DNA from: Endozoicomonas montiporae CL-33
GTDB taxonomy: Bacteria > Pseudomonadota > Gammaproteobacteria > Pseudomonadales > Endozoicomonadaceae
DNA: 64,000 nt
Assembly (NCBI RefSeq): GCF_001583435.1
Contig: NZ_CP013251.1
Coordinates: 4,663,215 to 4,727,214, forward strand
Direction: 5' to 3'
Below are positions 45,373 to 55,150 of the stretch, piece by piece. How positions within the stretch are numbered: position 1 is the stretch's first letter; every line of letters starts with the position of its first letter. A program made the position numbers and the translations under genes. The notes beneath the pieces are model-generated. The model searched no databases. It saw only the letters and a list, made by a program, of their open reading frames with translations, and was not told where the DNA came from.

Positions 45373-46344
45373 ATGTTTAATAAAGTAAAAAAGAAAATTT
45401 TCTTAATAATACTAATCACCATTAAGATATCATTTGCTTTTGCCCATGATGAGGTTATTGAGCAAAAATTATGGGCAATATACGATCAAGACGCAGTCTT
45501 AAAAGGCTACCTATTCGGCACAGTCCACATTCCTGTTGAATCCAGCCAGCTTTTTAATAGCTACCCCAACCTAAAAAAAATTATTGCCGAAGTGGACTCC
45601 GTTGCATTTGAAAGCCCTCATATAGCATCTGATTCGCTGCCAGAAGAAGCTCCCAGGCCATATAAATTTAACTGTTCATTAGGGCTTGGCTCTTTTCTCA
45701 CGCCTGTTGAACTCAAAATCATACAGCAACAATTAGCTTCCACTTATGGCCCACTATCTGAAGAAGCTCGATATAGTCACTGCTTGATGCACGGCTCACT
45801 ACAAAGAAGTATCAACTTTCAAAGTAACGCAACAAGCCCCTCCAATCTGAAGATCATTGACGAGATTATTCGTCTTCAAGCAATAAAAAAAGACAAGAAT
45901 CTCATCTATCTTGAAACATTCGAAGCATCTGAACTGACAAACAATCTCGACATACACTTTAAGAGAATAAAAGTTGCTAACTGGCTACATGAGAATAAAT
46001 TTAATTTTAATCCTGAAGAAGAAAGCACAGAGAATGAGTTAAGGCATGATTTGTCACTTATGGCTGACTGTTATCTAAATGCTAACCAGTGCAACGTATT
46101 CAACCTTTACAAGTCATTAACTTTACTATCAAATCAAGATGACTGGGCCGTAATTGGCGAAAGCGAAGCCGATAATAAACTCTACATAGCCTACCGAAAT
46201 TACTGCTGGCTCCCCTCAATTATCAAGCAGTTGAAAAAAGGCAAAACACTATTTGCTGTAGGGCTACGACACCTTAGAGAAAAAAATAATTTAATCAATT
46301 TGCTTACAGACAAAGGATATATATTAAAGCCCATTGAGCACTAA
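45373..46344 (+). CDS. TraB/GumN-family exported protein
   Basis: A signal peptide (FLIILITIKISFAFA) is followed by the TraB/GumN fold: GYLFGTVHIP (the conserved GT-H motif), EVDSVAFESP, and the C-terminal FAVGLRHLREKNNLINLL...GYILKPI. Bacterial GumN-like proteins are secreted or periplasmic; the related Tiki proteins are metalloproteases, and the conserved Glu and His residues suggest a similar metal site. The gene is more AT-rich than its neighbours. It lies 68 bases after the methyltransferase, possibly co-transcribed, and is followed by a MITE. Confidence 0.8.
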   Translation: MFNKVKKKIFLIILITIKISFAFAHDEVIEQKLWAIYDQDAVLKGYLFGTVHIPVESSQLFNSYPNLKKIIAEVDSVAFESPHIASDSLPEEAPRPYKFNCSLGLGSFLTPVELKIIQQQLASTYGPLSEEARYSHCLMHGSLQRSINFQSNATSPSNLKIIDEIIRLQAIKKDKNLIYLETFEASELTNNLDIHFKRIKVANWLHENKFNFNPEEESTENELRHDLSLMADCYLNANQCNVFNLYKSLTLLSNQDDWAVIGESEADNKLYIAYRNYCWLPSIIKQLKKGKTLFAVGLRHLREKNNLINLLTDKGYILKPIEH

Positions 46345-46399
46345 AAATTCAGCGTCAAATTCAGCGTCAAAAAGGCATGACCAGAGCTAATATCTCTAG

Positions 46400-46561
46400 G
46401 AGCCTGTCGGACTTACCACTGACCTACTGCGAGGATCGTAGAAAATTGAGGATAAAAATTCGGTTTTGAGAGGAGAATAGCGAGCTATTTGACGAACAAA
46501 AGCGGATTTTTAGACCAATTTACTACGACCGCAGTAGGGCAGACTATTCTCGGACAGCCTC
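46400..46561. mobile_element. MITE family 2, second copy (inverted), 162 bp
   Basis: Read on the minus strand it begins GAGGCTGTCCGAGAATAG and matches the 28429 copy over most of its length, lacking that copy's extra block of about 45 bases. Its far end (GAGCCTGTCGGACTTACC) is diverged. Flanks are CTAG on the left and CTGG on the right, a duplication with one change. It lies between the TraB-like gene and truB. Confidence 0.82.
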
Positions 46562-46596
46562 CTGGTCACGCATGAATCATTTTTTCCTGACAGGCA

Positions 46597-47541
46597 CTAC
46601 TTTGTACCAATTAAACGCTTCGGAGCTACCAGCCCGTCGTCGTCAATCTGCCCAACACCAAGAAAGCGGAAACTCTCTTCGCCAGACTCGGATATTTCCT
46701 GCCCATATAAACGAACACCGCCGCTTGTGGGTGCCTGAGGCACCTGAACCGGCTGCCCCTGGGTTATATAGAAGCTACTGGTTTGCCCCAGACGCACCTG
46801 CGGCCAGTCGCTGACAGAAGTATCCAGCGGCAACAGCAATTCGTCCAGAGCTGAATGACCACCACCATCACGCACCGCTTCCAGTGCTTCCAGAGTATGC
46901 ATACTCTCTTCAGTGTAAGGACCAGCCGCTACGCGGTGCAGTTCAATGACATGCGCCAGACAACCCAGAGCCTCACCAATATCTTCCGCCAGTGTGCGAA
47001 TGTAAGTACCCTTGCTGCAGTCCACTTCCAGCGTGATGCTGTCGCCATTAAACGCCAGCATATCGAGGCGGTGAATGGTGATACGACGACTTGGGCGATC
47101 CACCACAATACCCTGACGCGCCAGCTTGTACAGAGGCTCGCCATTGTGTTTCAGGGCAGAGAACATGCTCGGCACCTGATCAATTTCACCACGAAACTGT
47201 TCCAGAATCGCTTCCACATCCGATTGAGTAACAGTTACCGGACGCTCTTCAACAATCTCGCCTTCCAGATCACCGGTTTCGGTGCGGGCACCCAACTTAA
47301 CCACGGTGCGATAAGACTTGTCGGAATCCAGCAGGAACTGGGAGAACTTGGTCGCTTCACCCAGGCAGATTGGCAATACGCCAGTCGCCAGAGGATCAAG
47401 ACTACCGGTATGACCCGCTTTGGCGGCTCCGTAAAGGCGCTTAACACGTTGCAGTACGTCGTTAGAGCTGGCGCCTTTTTCCTTGTTTACGACAACAATG
47501 CCATCGACCGGGCGGCCACGGCTACGTCTGCGTCTGGACAT
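46597..47541 (-). CDS. truB: tRNA pseudouridine-55 synthase
   Basis: TruB makes pseudouridine 55 in the T-loop of tRNAs. The 314-residue protein begins MSRRRRSRGRPVDGIVVVNK. It has KAGHTGSLDPLATGVLPICLG with the catalytic Asp, GEATKFSQFLLDSDKSYR, and CSKGTYIRTLAEDIGEAL. The ATG at 47541 is the conserved start; the frame extends upstream into rbfA territory. It follows rbfA by only a few bases, as in the nusA operon of other gammaproteobacteria. Confidence 0.97.
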   Translation of the reverse strand: MSRRRRSRGRPVDGIVVVNKEKGASSNDVLQRVKRLYGAAKAGHTGSLDPLATGVLPICLGEATKFSQFLLDSDKSYRTVVKLGARTETGDLEGEIVEERPVTVTQSDVEAILEQFRGEIDQVPSMFSALKHNGEPLYKLARQGIVVDRPSRRITIHRLDMLAFNGDSITLEVDCSKGTYIRTLAEDIGEALGCLAHVIELHRVAAGPYTEESMHTLEALEAVRDGGGHSALDELLLPLDTSVSDWPQVRLGQTSSFYITQGQPVQVPQAPTSGGVRLYGQEISESGEESFRFLGVGQIDDDGLVAPKRLIGTK

Positions 47542-47548
47542 TTCGATC

Positions 47549-47965
47549 TTACTCCTCGGACTCACCACGATCCGCTACATCACTATTGAGCGGACCTTCA
47601 TAATCACTGTCCTGAGAACGCGCCTTTTCGATCAGGTCACTCAGGAAAGCACCACGACGCATACTGGCGTCATAGCGGAAACGCAACTGCGGAGTAAAAC
47701 GCAGTTTAATGGTGCGCGCCAGCTGGCTGCGCAAAAACCCTGAAGCTCGCTTCAACACTTCCAGAGATTCATCAATCTGTTCCTGGTCATCCACGCCCAG
47801 AAAAGACACAAACACGTCAGCAAAGGCCAGATCACGTGTCACGTCCACAGCACTGACGGTTACCATACCCAATCGCGGGTCTTTCATTTCCTGCTGAATC
47901 AGCTGCGCCAGTTCTCGTTGAATCTGGTCAGCGACCCGCTGGGTTCGACTGTATTCTTTTGCCAT
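47549..47965 (-). CDS. rbfA: Ribosome-binding factor A
   Basis: RbfA binds the 30S subunit during late maturation and cold adaptation. The 138-residue protein starts MAKEYSRTQRVADQIQRELA and has KDPRLGMVTVSAVDVTRDLA and LRSQLARTIKLRFTPQLRF, the KH-like core with the RTPEL-F equivalent. It is transcribed with truB, seven bases downstream. A small degenerate MITE separates it from infB. Confidence 0.97.
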   Translation of the reverse strand: MAKEYSRTQRVADQIQRELAQLIQQEMKDPRLGMVTVSAVDVTRDLAFADVFVSFLGVDDQEQIDESLEVLKRASGFLRSQLARTIKLRFTPQLRFRYDASMRRGAFLSDLIEKARSQDSDYEGPLNSDVADRGESEE

Positions 47966-47982
47966 ACATCATTCCGTCTGAT

Positions 47983-48061
47983 ACCAATTGCACTTTCTAA
48001 ATCCCTGTTGCGCTGCTTATATAACTGCTCATTACGGGTTTAAAAAGCTTAACTGGTATGA
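47983..48061. repeat. Degenerate short relative of MITE family 1
   Basis: The ends TACCAATTGCACTTTCTAAA and TTTAAAAAGCTTAACTGGTA resemble the family 1 terminal repeats. The interior is only about 40 bases and unrelated. It lies between infB and rbfA within the operon. Confidence 0.5.
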
Positions 48062-48105
48062 AATCGATCAGAGACCTGTGTCGTTTACAAAAGTCCTGAT
48101 ATGAC

Positions 48106-48136
48106 AAAGCCCGCGGTCGAAACCACGGGCTTTTTT
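48106..48136 (+). terminator. Strong hairpin with T-run after infB
   Basis: The stem AAAGCCCGCGGT/ACCACGGGCTTT with loop CGAA is followed by TTTTTT on the plus strand. The neighbouring genes run on the minus strand, where the tail is only CTTTGTCAT, so its main direction opposes the operon. It could block antisense transcription into infB or act as a weak attenuator for rbfA-truB. Confidence 0.6.
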
Positions 48137-48169
48137 ATTACGCCAGACCAGCCAGCTGCCACCCTGTTA

Positions 48170-50818
48170 TTACAGAGTACGCTGAACTTCGATGGTCTTG
48201 TAAACCTCGATCTTGTCGCCAGGCTTAACGTCGTTGTAGGACTTAACCGCGATACCACATTCCATGCCTTCGCGAACTTCCTGAACGTCGTCCTTGAAGC
48301 GACGCAGGGATTCCAGCTCGCCTTCAAAGATAACCACGTTGTCACGCAGTACACGGATACGGTCGTTGCGGTACACAGTACCTTCAATAACCATACAGCC
48401 TGCCACAGCACCGAACTTCGGAGAGCGGAAGACGTCACGTACTTCAGCAGTACCAACGATCTGCTCACGGGTATCGGAGCCCAGCATGCCGCCCAGAGCC
48501 TTCTTAACATCTTCGATGATGTCGTAGATAACGCTGTAGTAGCGCAGATCCAGCTCTTCCGCTTCAATCACCTTACGGGCAGAAGCGTCAGCACGAACGT
48601 TGAAGCCAACGATAACAGCATTAGAAGCCAGCGCCAGGTTAGCGTCGGTTTCGGTGATACCACCTACGCCGCCGGAAATAACCTTAACCTGTACTTCGTC
48701 GTTACCCTGCTCTTCCAGAGAAGAGGTCAGCGCTTCCAGAGAACCACGAACGTCGGCCTTCAGGACGATATTCAGGGTCTTCTTCTCTTCAGAGCCCATG
48801 CTGTTGAAGATGTTCTCCAGCTTGGAAGCCTGCTGACGAGCCAGACGCACTTCACGGAACTTGCCTTGACGGAACAGGGCGATTTCACGCGCCTTACGCT
48901 CGTCTTTCACGACCAGCATTTCGTCACCGGCTTCAGGCGTACCGTCCAGACCCAGGATCTCAACAGGAATAGAAGGACCCGCCACTTTGATTGGCTTGCC
49001 GTTCTCATCCAGCATCGCACGCACACGACCGTACTGCTGACCCACCAGAATGTTGTCACCCTGATTCAGCTGACCACCCTGTACCAGAACAGTCGCCACA
49101 GGACCACGACCTTTATCCAGACGGGATTCAACCACAACGCCCTTCGCAGGACCTTCGTCAGGTGCCGTCAGTTCCAGTACTTCCGCCTGCAGAACTACCG
49201 CTTCCAGCAGCTCGTCAATGCCTTGGCCAGTCAACGCAGATACGTGCATGAACTGGGTGTCGCCGCCCCACTCTTCTGGAATAACTTCCATGGCAGACAG
49301 TTCGTTCTTCACACGATCCGGATCAGCACCTTCCTTATCCATCTTGTTCACAGCAACGACCAGAGGTACGCCAGCCGCTTTCGCGTGCTGTACCGCTTCC
49401 TCGGTCTGTGGCATTACGCCGTCGTCTGCTGCAACCACCAGGATAACGATGTCAGTGGCCTTGGCACCACGGGCACGCATCTGGGTAAACGCCGCGTGTC
49501 CCGGTGTATCCAAGAAGGACACCATACCGCGCGGTGTATCAACGTGGTAAGCACCAATGTGCTGGGTAATACCACCAGCTTCGCCCGCTTGTACACGACT
49601 CTTACGGATGTAGTCCAGCAGGGAGGTCTTACCGTGGTCAACGTGACCCATAACGGTCACAACCGGCGCACGAGGCTTCTCTTCGAAACCGGTCTGACCT
49701 TCGGCCTGATCTTCAACCAGGGTATCCTCGATGTCATCCGCTTTGGTCAGCTTATAGGAGTGACCCATTTCTTCGACAACGATGGAAGCGGTATCCTGAT
49801 CAATCACCTGATTGATGGTTACCATAGAGCCCATCTTGAACATGGCCTTGATAACGTCAGCTGCTTTAACTGCCATTTTCTGAGCCAGTTCTGCCACAGT
49901 GATCGTCTCAGGAATAGAGACTTCACGCACGACAGGTGCCGTTGGCTTGGTAAAGCCGTGTGCCGCCATGGATTCCGGCGCCACTGTACGATGCTGACGA
50001 CGGCCTCCGCGACGATCGTCACGACCACCGCGACCACCGCGACCACGACGATCGCCATCACGACGATCATCACGATCATTATCGCGACGATCCTTGGCTT
50101 TACGATTACGACCGCGCTTGTTGTCATCAGACGGTGGAGGCGGTGGCGCTGCTGCCGGATCAAAACGTGGAGCAGACGGGCCTCGCGGAGCACCACGATT
50201 ATCACCACGTGGAGCACCACGGTTATCACCGCGTGGAGCGCCACGGTTGTCACCACGCGGAGCACCACGGTTATCACCGCGCGGAGCACCACGGTTATCG
50301 CCATCACGACGAGGACCACGGTTATCACCATCACGACGAGGGGCACCACGGTTGTCGCCATCACGACGCTGACCACGGTTGTCACCATCGCGACGCTGAC
50401 CACGGTTGTCACCGTCACGACGCTGACCACGATCGTCACCATCACGACGCTGACCACGGTTGTCACCGTCACGACGCTGACCGCGACCTTCGTCTTTCTT
50501 CTCTTCTTCTTCGCGCTTAACGTAAGTACGCTTCTTGCGAACTTCTACGTTAACCACTTTGTTCTTGCCTGCAGAACCGCCAGCCACTTTCATCTGGCTG
50601 ACAGTCTTGCGCTTCAGGGTGATCTTGGTCGGTTCAGCACCGCCCGTGTGATCGCCATGAGTCGCCTTCAGGTGCGCGAGCAGCTGCTGCTTTTCAGCGT
50701 CAGAAACAGACTGGGACGACTGGGTATGCTTCAACCCTGCATCTTTCATCTGTTTCAACAGCCTTTCAACAGGCGCGCCGACCACCTTTGCGAGTTGTTC
50801 TACGGTTACATCTGCCAT
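48170..50818 (-). CDS. infB: Translation initiation factor IF-2 with a repetitive basic linker
   Basis: IF2 is the GTPase that places initiator tRNA on the ribosome. The 882-residue protein has the IF2-N domain ([20 protein letters not shown]), then a linker (about residues 109-216) of tandem RRDGDNRGQ and APRGDNRG units and a second Arg/Asp-rich part to about 275. The G domain follows, with [25 protein letters not shown] and NKMDK, and then the C-terminal fMet-tRNA-binding domains. GGAGAAG lies before the ATG at 50818. It follows nusA by 26 bases. Confidence 0.98.
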   Translation of the reverse strand: MADVTVEQLAKVVGAPVERLLKQMKDAGLKHTQSSQSVSDAEKQQLLAHLKATHGDHTGGAEPTKITLKRKTVSQMKVAGGSAGKNKVVNVEVRKKRTYVKREEEEKKDEGRGQRRDGDNRGQRRDGDDRGQRRDGDNRGQRRDGDNRGQRRDGDNRGAPRRDGDNRGPRRDGDNRGAPRGDNRGAPRGDNRGAPRGDNRGAPRGDNRGAPRGPSAPRFDPAAAPPPPPSDDNKRGRNRKAKDRRDNDRDDRRDGDRRGRGGRGGRDDRRGGRRQHRTVAPESMAAHGFTKPTAPVVREVSIPETITVAELAQKMAVKAADVIKAMFKMGSMVTINQVIDQDTASIVVEEMGHSYKLTKADDIEDTLVEDQAEGQTGFEEKPRAPVVTVMGHVDHGKTSLLDYIRKSRVQAGEAGGITQHIGAYHVDTPRGMVSFLDTPGHAAFTQMRARGAKATDIVILVVAADDGVMPQTEEAVQHAKAAGVPLVVAVNKMDKEGADPDRVKNELSAMEVIPEEWGGDTQFMHVSALTGQGIDELLEAVVLQAEVLELTAPDEGPAKGVVVESRLDKGRGPVATVLVQGGQLNQGDNILVGQQYGRVRAMLDENGKPIKVAGPSIPVEILGLDGTPEAGDEMLVVKDERKAREIALFRQGKFREVRLARQQASKLENIFNSMGSEEKKTLNIVLKADVRGSLEALTSSLEEQGNDEVQVKVISGGVGGITETDANLALASNAVIVGFNVRADASARKVIEAEELDLRYYSVIYDIIEDVKKALGGMLGSDTREQIVGTAEVRDVFRSPKFGAVAGCMVIEGTVYRNDRIRVLRDNVVIFEGELESLRRFKDDVQEVREGMECGIAVKSYNDVKPGDKIEVYKTIEVQRTL
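50186..50482. repeat. infB: Coding tandem repeats in the infB linker
   Basis: Two unit lengths alternate: 24-bp units coding APRGDNRG (about 50186-50300) and 27-bp units coding RRDGDNRGQ (about 50300-50482). Near-identity of units at the DNA level suggests recent slippage or unequal exchange, so length probably differs between strains. Confidence 0.85.
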
Positions 50819-50844
50819 TAACACTTCTCCTCTCAGTGGCCCGC

Positions 50845-52338
50845 TCAGTTGCCAGCTTCCTCAAACCAGGGTGCACGTGCCGTCATAATCAGGTCACCGG
50901 CCCGTTTCTCGTCCATGCCTTCAATGTCCAGCAGGTCGTCGATGGATTGTTCCGCCAGGTCTTCCATTGTCACAACACCCCGGCTGGCCAGTTCAAAAGC
51001 CAGATCCTCTTCCATGCCATCCATGTTAAGCAGATCTTCAGCCGGCTGAACGCCGTCGAGTTTCTCTTCCCGGGCTATAGCCTGAGTCAGCAGTTTGTCC
51101 TTGGCACGCTTACGAATCTCTTCCACGATGTCTTCATCGAGACCCTCGATGGCAGTCATCTCTTCCAGAGGTACGTAGGCCAGCTCTTCCATGGTGGTAA
51201 AGCCTTCTGTCACCAGGAGTTCTGCTAACTCTTCATCAATGTCGAGCAGGTCAATAAAATTCTGTTTAATCCGACCCGCTTCCTGTTCCTGTTTGGCAGC
51301 AGCGTCGGCTTCAGTCATTACATTCAGGTTCCAGCCAGTCAACTCACTGGCCAGACGGACATTCTGACCACCGCGACCAATCGCCTGAGCCAGATTGTCT
51401 TCGCTGACGGCGATGTCCATGGTTTTGGAATCTTCGTCAACGATGATGGATGCCACCTCTGCAGGCTGCATCGCGTTGATAACATATTGCACCGGGTTGT
51501 CATCAAAGAGCACGATATCAATGCGCTCGTTACCCAGTTCGCCGGAGACTGCCTGCACACGTGCACCACGCATACCAACACAGGCACCCACCGGATCAAT
51601 GCGGCCGTCGTTCGTTTTAACGGCGATCTTGGCTCGGGAGCCAGGATCACGTGCAGCACCTTTCACCTCAATCACTTCTTCAGCGATTTCCGGCACTTCA
51701 ATGCGGAACAGTTCAATCAGCATTTGCGGTGCGCTGCGAGACATCATCAGCTGAGGCCCACGACCTTCAGTGGAAATCTCGTGCAGCAGGGCACGTACGT
51801 GAGCACCTACACGGAAGTTCTCACGGGGCAGAACCTGATCTTTACGCAGAACAGCTTCGGCATTACCACCCAGGTCAATAATGATGCTGTCACGGGTTGT
51901 TTTCTTAACGGTACCATTAATCAGCTCACCCAGACGATCGCGGTAAGCATCAACCATCTGAGCACGCTCAGCTTCACGTACCTTTTGTACAATCACCTGT
52001 TTGGCAGTCTGGGCTGCGATCCGGCCAAATCCAACGGACTCAACCTGCTCTTCCCACACACCACCAATTTCCAGGGATTCATCTTTTTCCTTACCCTCGT
52101 CAAGGGTAAAGTGCATTCCCGGAAACTCGAAATCTTCATCGGCTACGATTGTCCAGCGGCGGAATGTGTCGTATTCCCCGGTTTTACGATCAATCGCGAC
52201 ACGGATATCGACTTCAGTTTCGTAACGCTTTTTAGTCGCGGTTGCCAATGCGATCTCCATCGCCTCGAAGATCACTTCGGGGGAGACTCCTTTCTCATTG
52301 GAAACGGACTCTACGACCAACAGAATTTCTTTACTCAT
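50845..52338 (-). CDS. nusA: Transcription termination/antitermination factor NusA
   Basis: NusA binds RNA polymerase and nascent RNA and modulates pausing, termination and antitermination. The 497-residue protein begins [20 protein letters not shown]. It has an S1 domain ([20 protein letters not shown]), KH domains ([39 protein letters not shown]), and two C-terminal acidic helix-hairpin repeats, as in proteobacterial NusA. It sits between rimP and infB in the conserved operon. Confidence 0.98.
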   Translation of the reverse strand: MSKEILLVVESVSNEKGVSPEVIFEAMEIALATATKKRYETEVDIRVAIDRKTGEYDTFRRWTIVADEDFEFPGMHFTLDEGKEKDESLEIGGVWEEQVESVGFGRIAAQTAKQVIVQKVREAERAQMVDAYRDRLGELINGTVKKTTRDSIIIDLGGNAEAVLRKDQVLPRENFRVGAHVRALLHEISTEGRGPQLMMSRSAPQMLIELFRIEVPEIAEEVIEVKGAARDPGSRAKIAVKTNDGRIDPVGACVGMRGARVQAVSGELGNERIDIVLFDDNPVQYVINAMQPAEVASIIVDEDSKTMDIAVSEDNLAQAIGRGGQNVRLASELTGWNLNVMTEADAAAKQEQEAGRIKQNFIDLLDIDEELAELLVTEGFTTMEELAYVPLEEMTAIEGLDEDIVEEIRKRAKDKLLTQAIAREEKLDGVQPAEDLLNMDGMEEDLAFELASRGVVTMEDLAEQSIDDLLDIEGMDEKRAGDLIMTARAPWFEEAGN

Positions 52339-52524
52339 GCTCTGCCTCGCCTATGCTGTACCAGTCCATGCTTATGCCAACACTTCCCTGGCCGCACACC
52401 GCAGTGAATGCCTGACCAGACGGTTTGCCGGGCCATACTCTTCACTCCGATCTGAACCAAACGCAGCCTCTGTCTTTCGATCCCTTCCTCCGTTTTGAAG
52501 CAAGAAACAAAAAGATGAAACTAC

Positions 52525-52995
52525 TCAGTCGAACCTTGGTATCACCTGAGCCTTATCAATGCTCTCGATGGGGAACAGTAGTTCATGGTCATCAACAACC
52601 ACAACCACATCCTGATCCTCAACACCCTTTACAATGCCCCGGTATTTGCGACGCCCCTCAAACGGAACACGCAAACGGATATTCACCTCGGCACCGGCCC
52701 ACAGCTGGTATTGCTCCAGCGTAAACAGCGGGCGGTCAACGCCTGGTGAAGAAACCTCCAGGGTATATTCCTCTGTAATCGGGTCTTCTACATCGAGAAC
52801 CCCACTCACCTGACGACTCACTTTTGTGCAGTCTTCCAGGCTGATACCACCTTCCTTGCCAGGAAGGGTATCAATAAAAATTCTTAAAACGGAGTTACGT
52901 CCCTGGGATTTGAATTCAATACCCCAGAGCTGGTAATCGAGCGATTCTACTACCGGCCCGATCAACGCCTCCAATTGCGACTGCTTACCTGCCAC
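52525..52995 (-). CDS. rimP: Ribosome maturation factor RimP
   Basis: RimP assists 30S assembly. The protein matches the family over its length: [57 protein letters not shown] and [20 protein letters not shown] chose the GTG at 52995 (156 residues), with AGGTG eight bases upstream; the frame is open to 53022. It is the first protein gene of the nusA operon, separated from nusA by 186 bases, and an attenuator-like hairpin lies just upstream. Confidence 0.95.
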   Translation of the reverse strand: MAGKQSQLEALIGPVVESLDYQLWGIEFKSQGRNSVLRIFIDTLPGKEGGISLEDCTKVSRQVSGVLDVEDPITEEYTLEVSSPGVDRPLFTLEQYQLWAGAEVNIRLRVPFEGRRKYRGIVKGVEDQDVVVVVDDHELLFPIESIDKAQVIPRFD

Positions 52996-53014
52996 GATGG
53001 AAACACCTGTCTGC

Positions 53015-53043
53015 AAAAACAAAAAAAGGGCTAAAAAGCCCTG
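53015..53043 (-). terminator. Intrinsic terminator/attenuator just upstream of rimP
   Basis: On the minus strand AGGGCT-TTTT-AGCCCT is followed by TTTTTTTGTTTTTG, ending about 20 bases before the rimP GTG. Any transcript from the tRNA genes or a promoter upstream must pass it to reach rimP-nusA-infB. Confidence 0.75.
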
Positions 53044-53121
53044 TATCGATTAAGCACTCTTTTCCGGATACGCCTCAGGAAAAGATGCCCTAGCCTCCAG
53101 TTTTCCGGCTGGACGCAATTA

Positions 53122-53325
53122 AGGCTGTTTGAAAATAGCGTCCGCAGCAGAGATTACAACAGAGTCTGGTGACAGAAATTCGAACATCTCGTTCGCATCC
53201 TTCATTCACACTATCGCGCTATTACATCACTGCGCTATCACACTGTCGCAACCGCTTTTATGCCTGTTTTTACAAAGACTTTTATCATCAAAAGTCAGGC
53301 ATAGCGGTCTATTTTCAAACAGCCT
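53122..53325. mobile_element. MITE family 3 between tRNA-fMet and rimP, 204 bp
   Basis: Ends AGGCTGTTTGAAAATAG and CTATTTTCAAACAGCCT form a perfect 17-bp terminal inverted repeat. The interior has repeated CGCTAT/ATAGCG motifs and no coding capacity. The ends resemble those of family 2 (AGGCTGTCCGAGAATAG) with changes, so the two families may be mobilised by related transposases. Flanks are ATTA and CTAA, so no exact duplication is visible. Confidence 0.75.
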
Positions 53326-53341
53326 CTAAGCTACGTACCTA

Positions 53342-53367
53342 ACAAAAAACCCCACAAAGGGGGTTTT
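53342..53367 (-). terminator. Terminator of the tRNA-fMet gene
   Basis: On the minus strand AAAACCCCC-TTTGT-GGGGTTTTTTGTT forms a stem with a T-run eight bases after the tRNA 3' end. It would separate the tRNA transcript from rimP. Confidence 0.85.
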
Positions 53368-53374
53368 AATTAGT

Positions 53375-53451
<77 letters not shown>

Positions 53452-53552
53452 CCAAAATCTTTTTCAGTATACTGTTTGATTAGGAAGCTAACAACCCAAT
53501 ACAGAAACCTTCTTTTTTACTGCATTCTGCCTTATTCAGCAGAGTTCAAACT

Positions 53553-53639
53553 TGGTGCCCAAGGCGGGACTTGAACCCGCACGATCATACGATCACCACC
53601 CCCTCAAGATGGCGTGTCTACCAATTCCACCACTTGGGC
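53553..53639 (-). tRNA. tRNA-Leu (GAG)
   Basis: The 87-base sequence begins GCCCAAGTGGTGGAATTGG and has a long variable arm (GATCGTATGATC) typical of a class II tRNA. Its anticodon loop TTGAGGG has anticodon GAG, and a CCA end is encoded. The order secG, tRNA-Leu(GAG), tRNA-fMet is the same as in E. coli. Confidence 0.97.
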
Positions 53640-53682
53640 ATCTACTTCCTGTTAAAAACACCAGCCTCAGAGGCGGAATATT

Positions 53683-54111
53683 TTACTGCACAGGAGGCAG
53701 GTCATTCTCTTGATTCTGACCCATCTCGTCAGTCTCGACGGGGCTAGAGTCTAACACAGGAGCATCGCTTTCAACACCCCCCGCAGCGCTTTCAATTGCA
53801 ACAGGTGCATCAGAAGTCTGAGGAGCCTGTTGCTGCTGAACAGCAGCTGCCGGAACACCAGCATCGCTGATGGTGTTCGCCTTCTGTCTGGCTACCATAG
53901 CCAGAGAGAAGCTCGTCACAAAAAATACTGTTGCCAGAATAGCCGTAGTACGACTCAGAAAGCTCGCATTACCACTACTGCCGAAGACAGTCTGTGACGC
54001 GCCGGAACCAAAGCTGGCACCGGTCTCAGCACCCTTGCCCTGCTGGAGAAGGATCAGACCGATCACACCAGCAGCGGCAAGAACATGAAAAATAAGAATT
54101 ATGGTTTCCAT
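53683..54111 (-). CDS. secG: Sec translocon subunit SecG
   Basis: SecG is the small third subunit of the SecYEG channel. The 142-residue protein has two membrane helices (METIILIFHVLAAAGVIGLI and LSRTTAILATVFFVTSFSLA) joined by the conserved cytoplasmic LLQQGKGAETGASFGSGASQ. A Gln/Ala/Asp-rich acidic tail of about 60 residues extends beyond the second helix. It starts three bases after the tpiA stop, so the two are co-transcribed. Confidence 0.96.
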   Translation of the reverse strand: METIILIFHVLAAAGVIGLILLQQGKGAETGASFGSGASQTVFGSSGNASFLSRTTAILATVFFVTSFSLAMVARQKANTISDAGVPAAAVQQQQAPQTSDAPVAIESAAGGVESDAPVLDSSPVETDEMGQNQENDLPPVQ

Positions 54112-54113
54112 CG

Positions 54114-54860
54114 CTATCCCGCAGCGTGACAGATCGCCTTGAATTCTTCAGCAACCAGTGACGCACCACCTACAAGACCACCATCCACATCAGGAAGCGC
54201 GATCAGTTCGGCAGCATTGGCAGCTTTCATGCTACCACCGTACAGGATTCGAGTCTTCGCAGCCATATCAGCATTATCTTTAGCCAACAGTTTGCGAATC
54301 TCAGCGTGTACTTCCTGCGCCTGTTCAGGAGTTGCAGTCAAACCAGTACCGATAGCCCAAACAGGCTCATAAGCGATCACAAAGTTTGCCAGACGCTCCG
54401 GACCTGCAGCCCGCAGCACAACCTCAATTTGTGAAGCAACCACACTCATCGTGTCGCCTGCTTCGCGCTCTTCCAGAGTCTCACCTACACACAGGATAGG
54501 TACGATACCCTGATCAACCAGAGCATTAAACTTCGCAGCTACATCTTCGTCAGTCTCACCAAACAGAGTGCGACGCTCGGAATGACCAATGATGACATAC
54601 TCGATACCGAGATCTTTAACCATCAGAGGCGAAGTTTCGCCAGTGAACGCACCGGAAGACTTGTCAGAAACATTTTGCAGACCAGTCTTAACAACAGAAC
54701 CGGCCAGCTGGTCACGAACCTGCTGAGCGTAGACAGCCGGAGGACATACCAGAACTTCGGCTTTAGTTTCCAGACCGGAAACCAGTTCCTCTAGCAACTT
54801 ACGGTTACTTTCGGAAGAACCATTCATCTTCCAGTTACCGGCTACGAGTGGCTGACGCAT
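54114..54860 (-). CDS. tpiA: Triosephosphate isomerase
   Basis: TpiA interconverts dihydroxyacetone phosphate and glyceraldehyde 3-phosphate. The 248-residue protein begins MRQPLVAGNWKMNGSSESNR with the active-site Asn and Lys, has IIGHSERRTLF with the electrophilic His, and AYEPVWAIGTGLTATPEQ with the catalytic Glu and loop 6. Its length is standard. It lies between glmM and secG, as in many relatives; the 290-base gap to glmM shows no gene. Confidence 0.97.
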   Translation of the reverse strand: MRQPLVAGNWKMNGSSESNRKLLEELVSGLETKAEVLVCPPAVYAQQVRDQLAGSVVKTGLQNVSDKSSGAFTGETSPLMVKDLGIEYVIIGHSERRTLFGETDEDVAAKFNALVDQGIVPILCVGETLEEREAGDTMSVVASQIEVVLRAAGPERLANFVIAYEPVWAIGTGLTATPEQAQEVHAEIRKLLAKDNADMAAKTRILYGGSMKAANAAELIALPDVDGGLVGGASLVAEEFKAICHAAG

Positions 54861-55150
54861 ACTGCATTACCTCAACGTTCGCGAGGTCGGCATACTAACC
54901 TACGCGATAAATTTATACAACCTGAAAACACTACGATACCACTGCGGAAAACGCTTTTCCTTGACTGGCGGCATAGCTCTCAGGTCAATAATATCAATGC
55001 CTTCAGCGACTTTTCAAACACTGAAAACATTCGCACATCGAACATCGCAACCAAACTCGACGGATCAAAAAATAACACCTTGCCAATCGACTTTAGCGAC
55101 AACATCCGACACAAAGCAAGGCAGCCAAATACCACCCTGCCGAGGTTGAA
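54861..55150. other. Spacer between glmM and tpiA
   Basis: About 290 bases without a credible gene. It presumably holds a tpiA promoter on the minus strand; no clear -35/-10 pair was found. Confidence 0.4.

Noticed and set aside
48101..50821. 906-codon open frame on the plus strand opposite infB
   Set aside because: It is antisense to the clear IF2 gene along its full length; its Thr/Ile/Val-rich sequence is the shadow of IF2's codon pattern and repeats.
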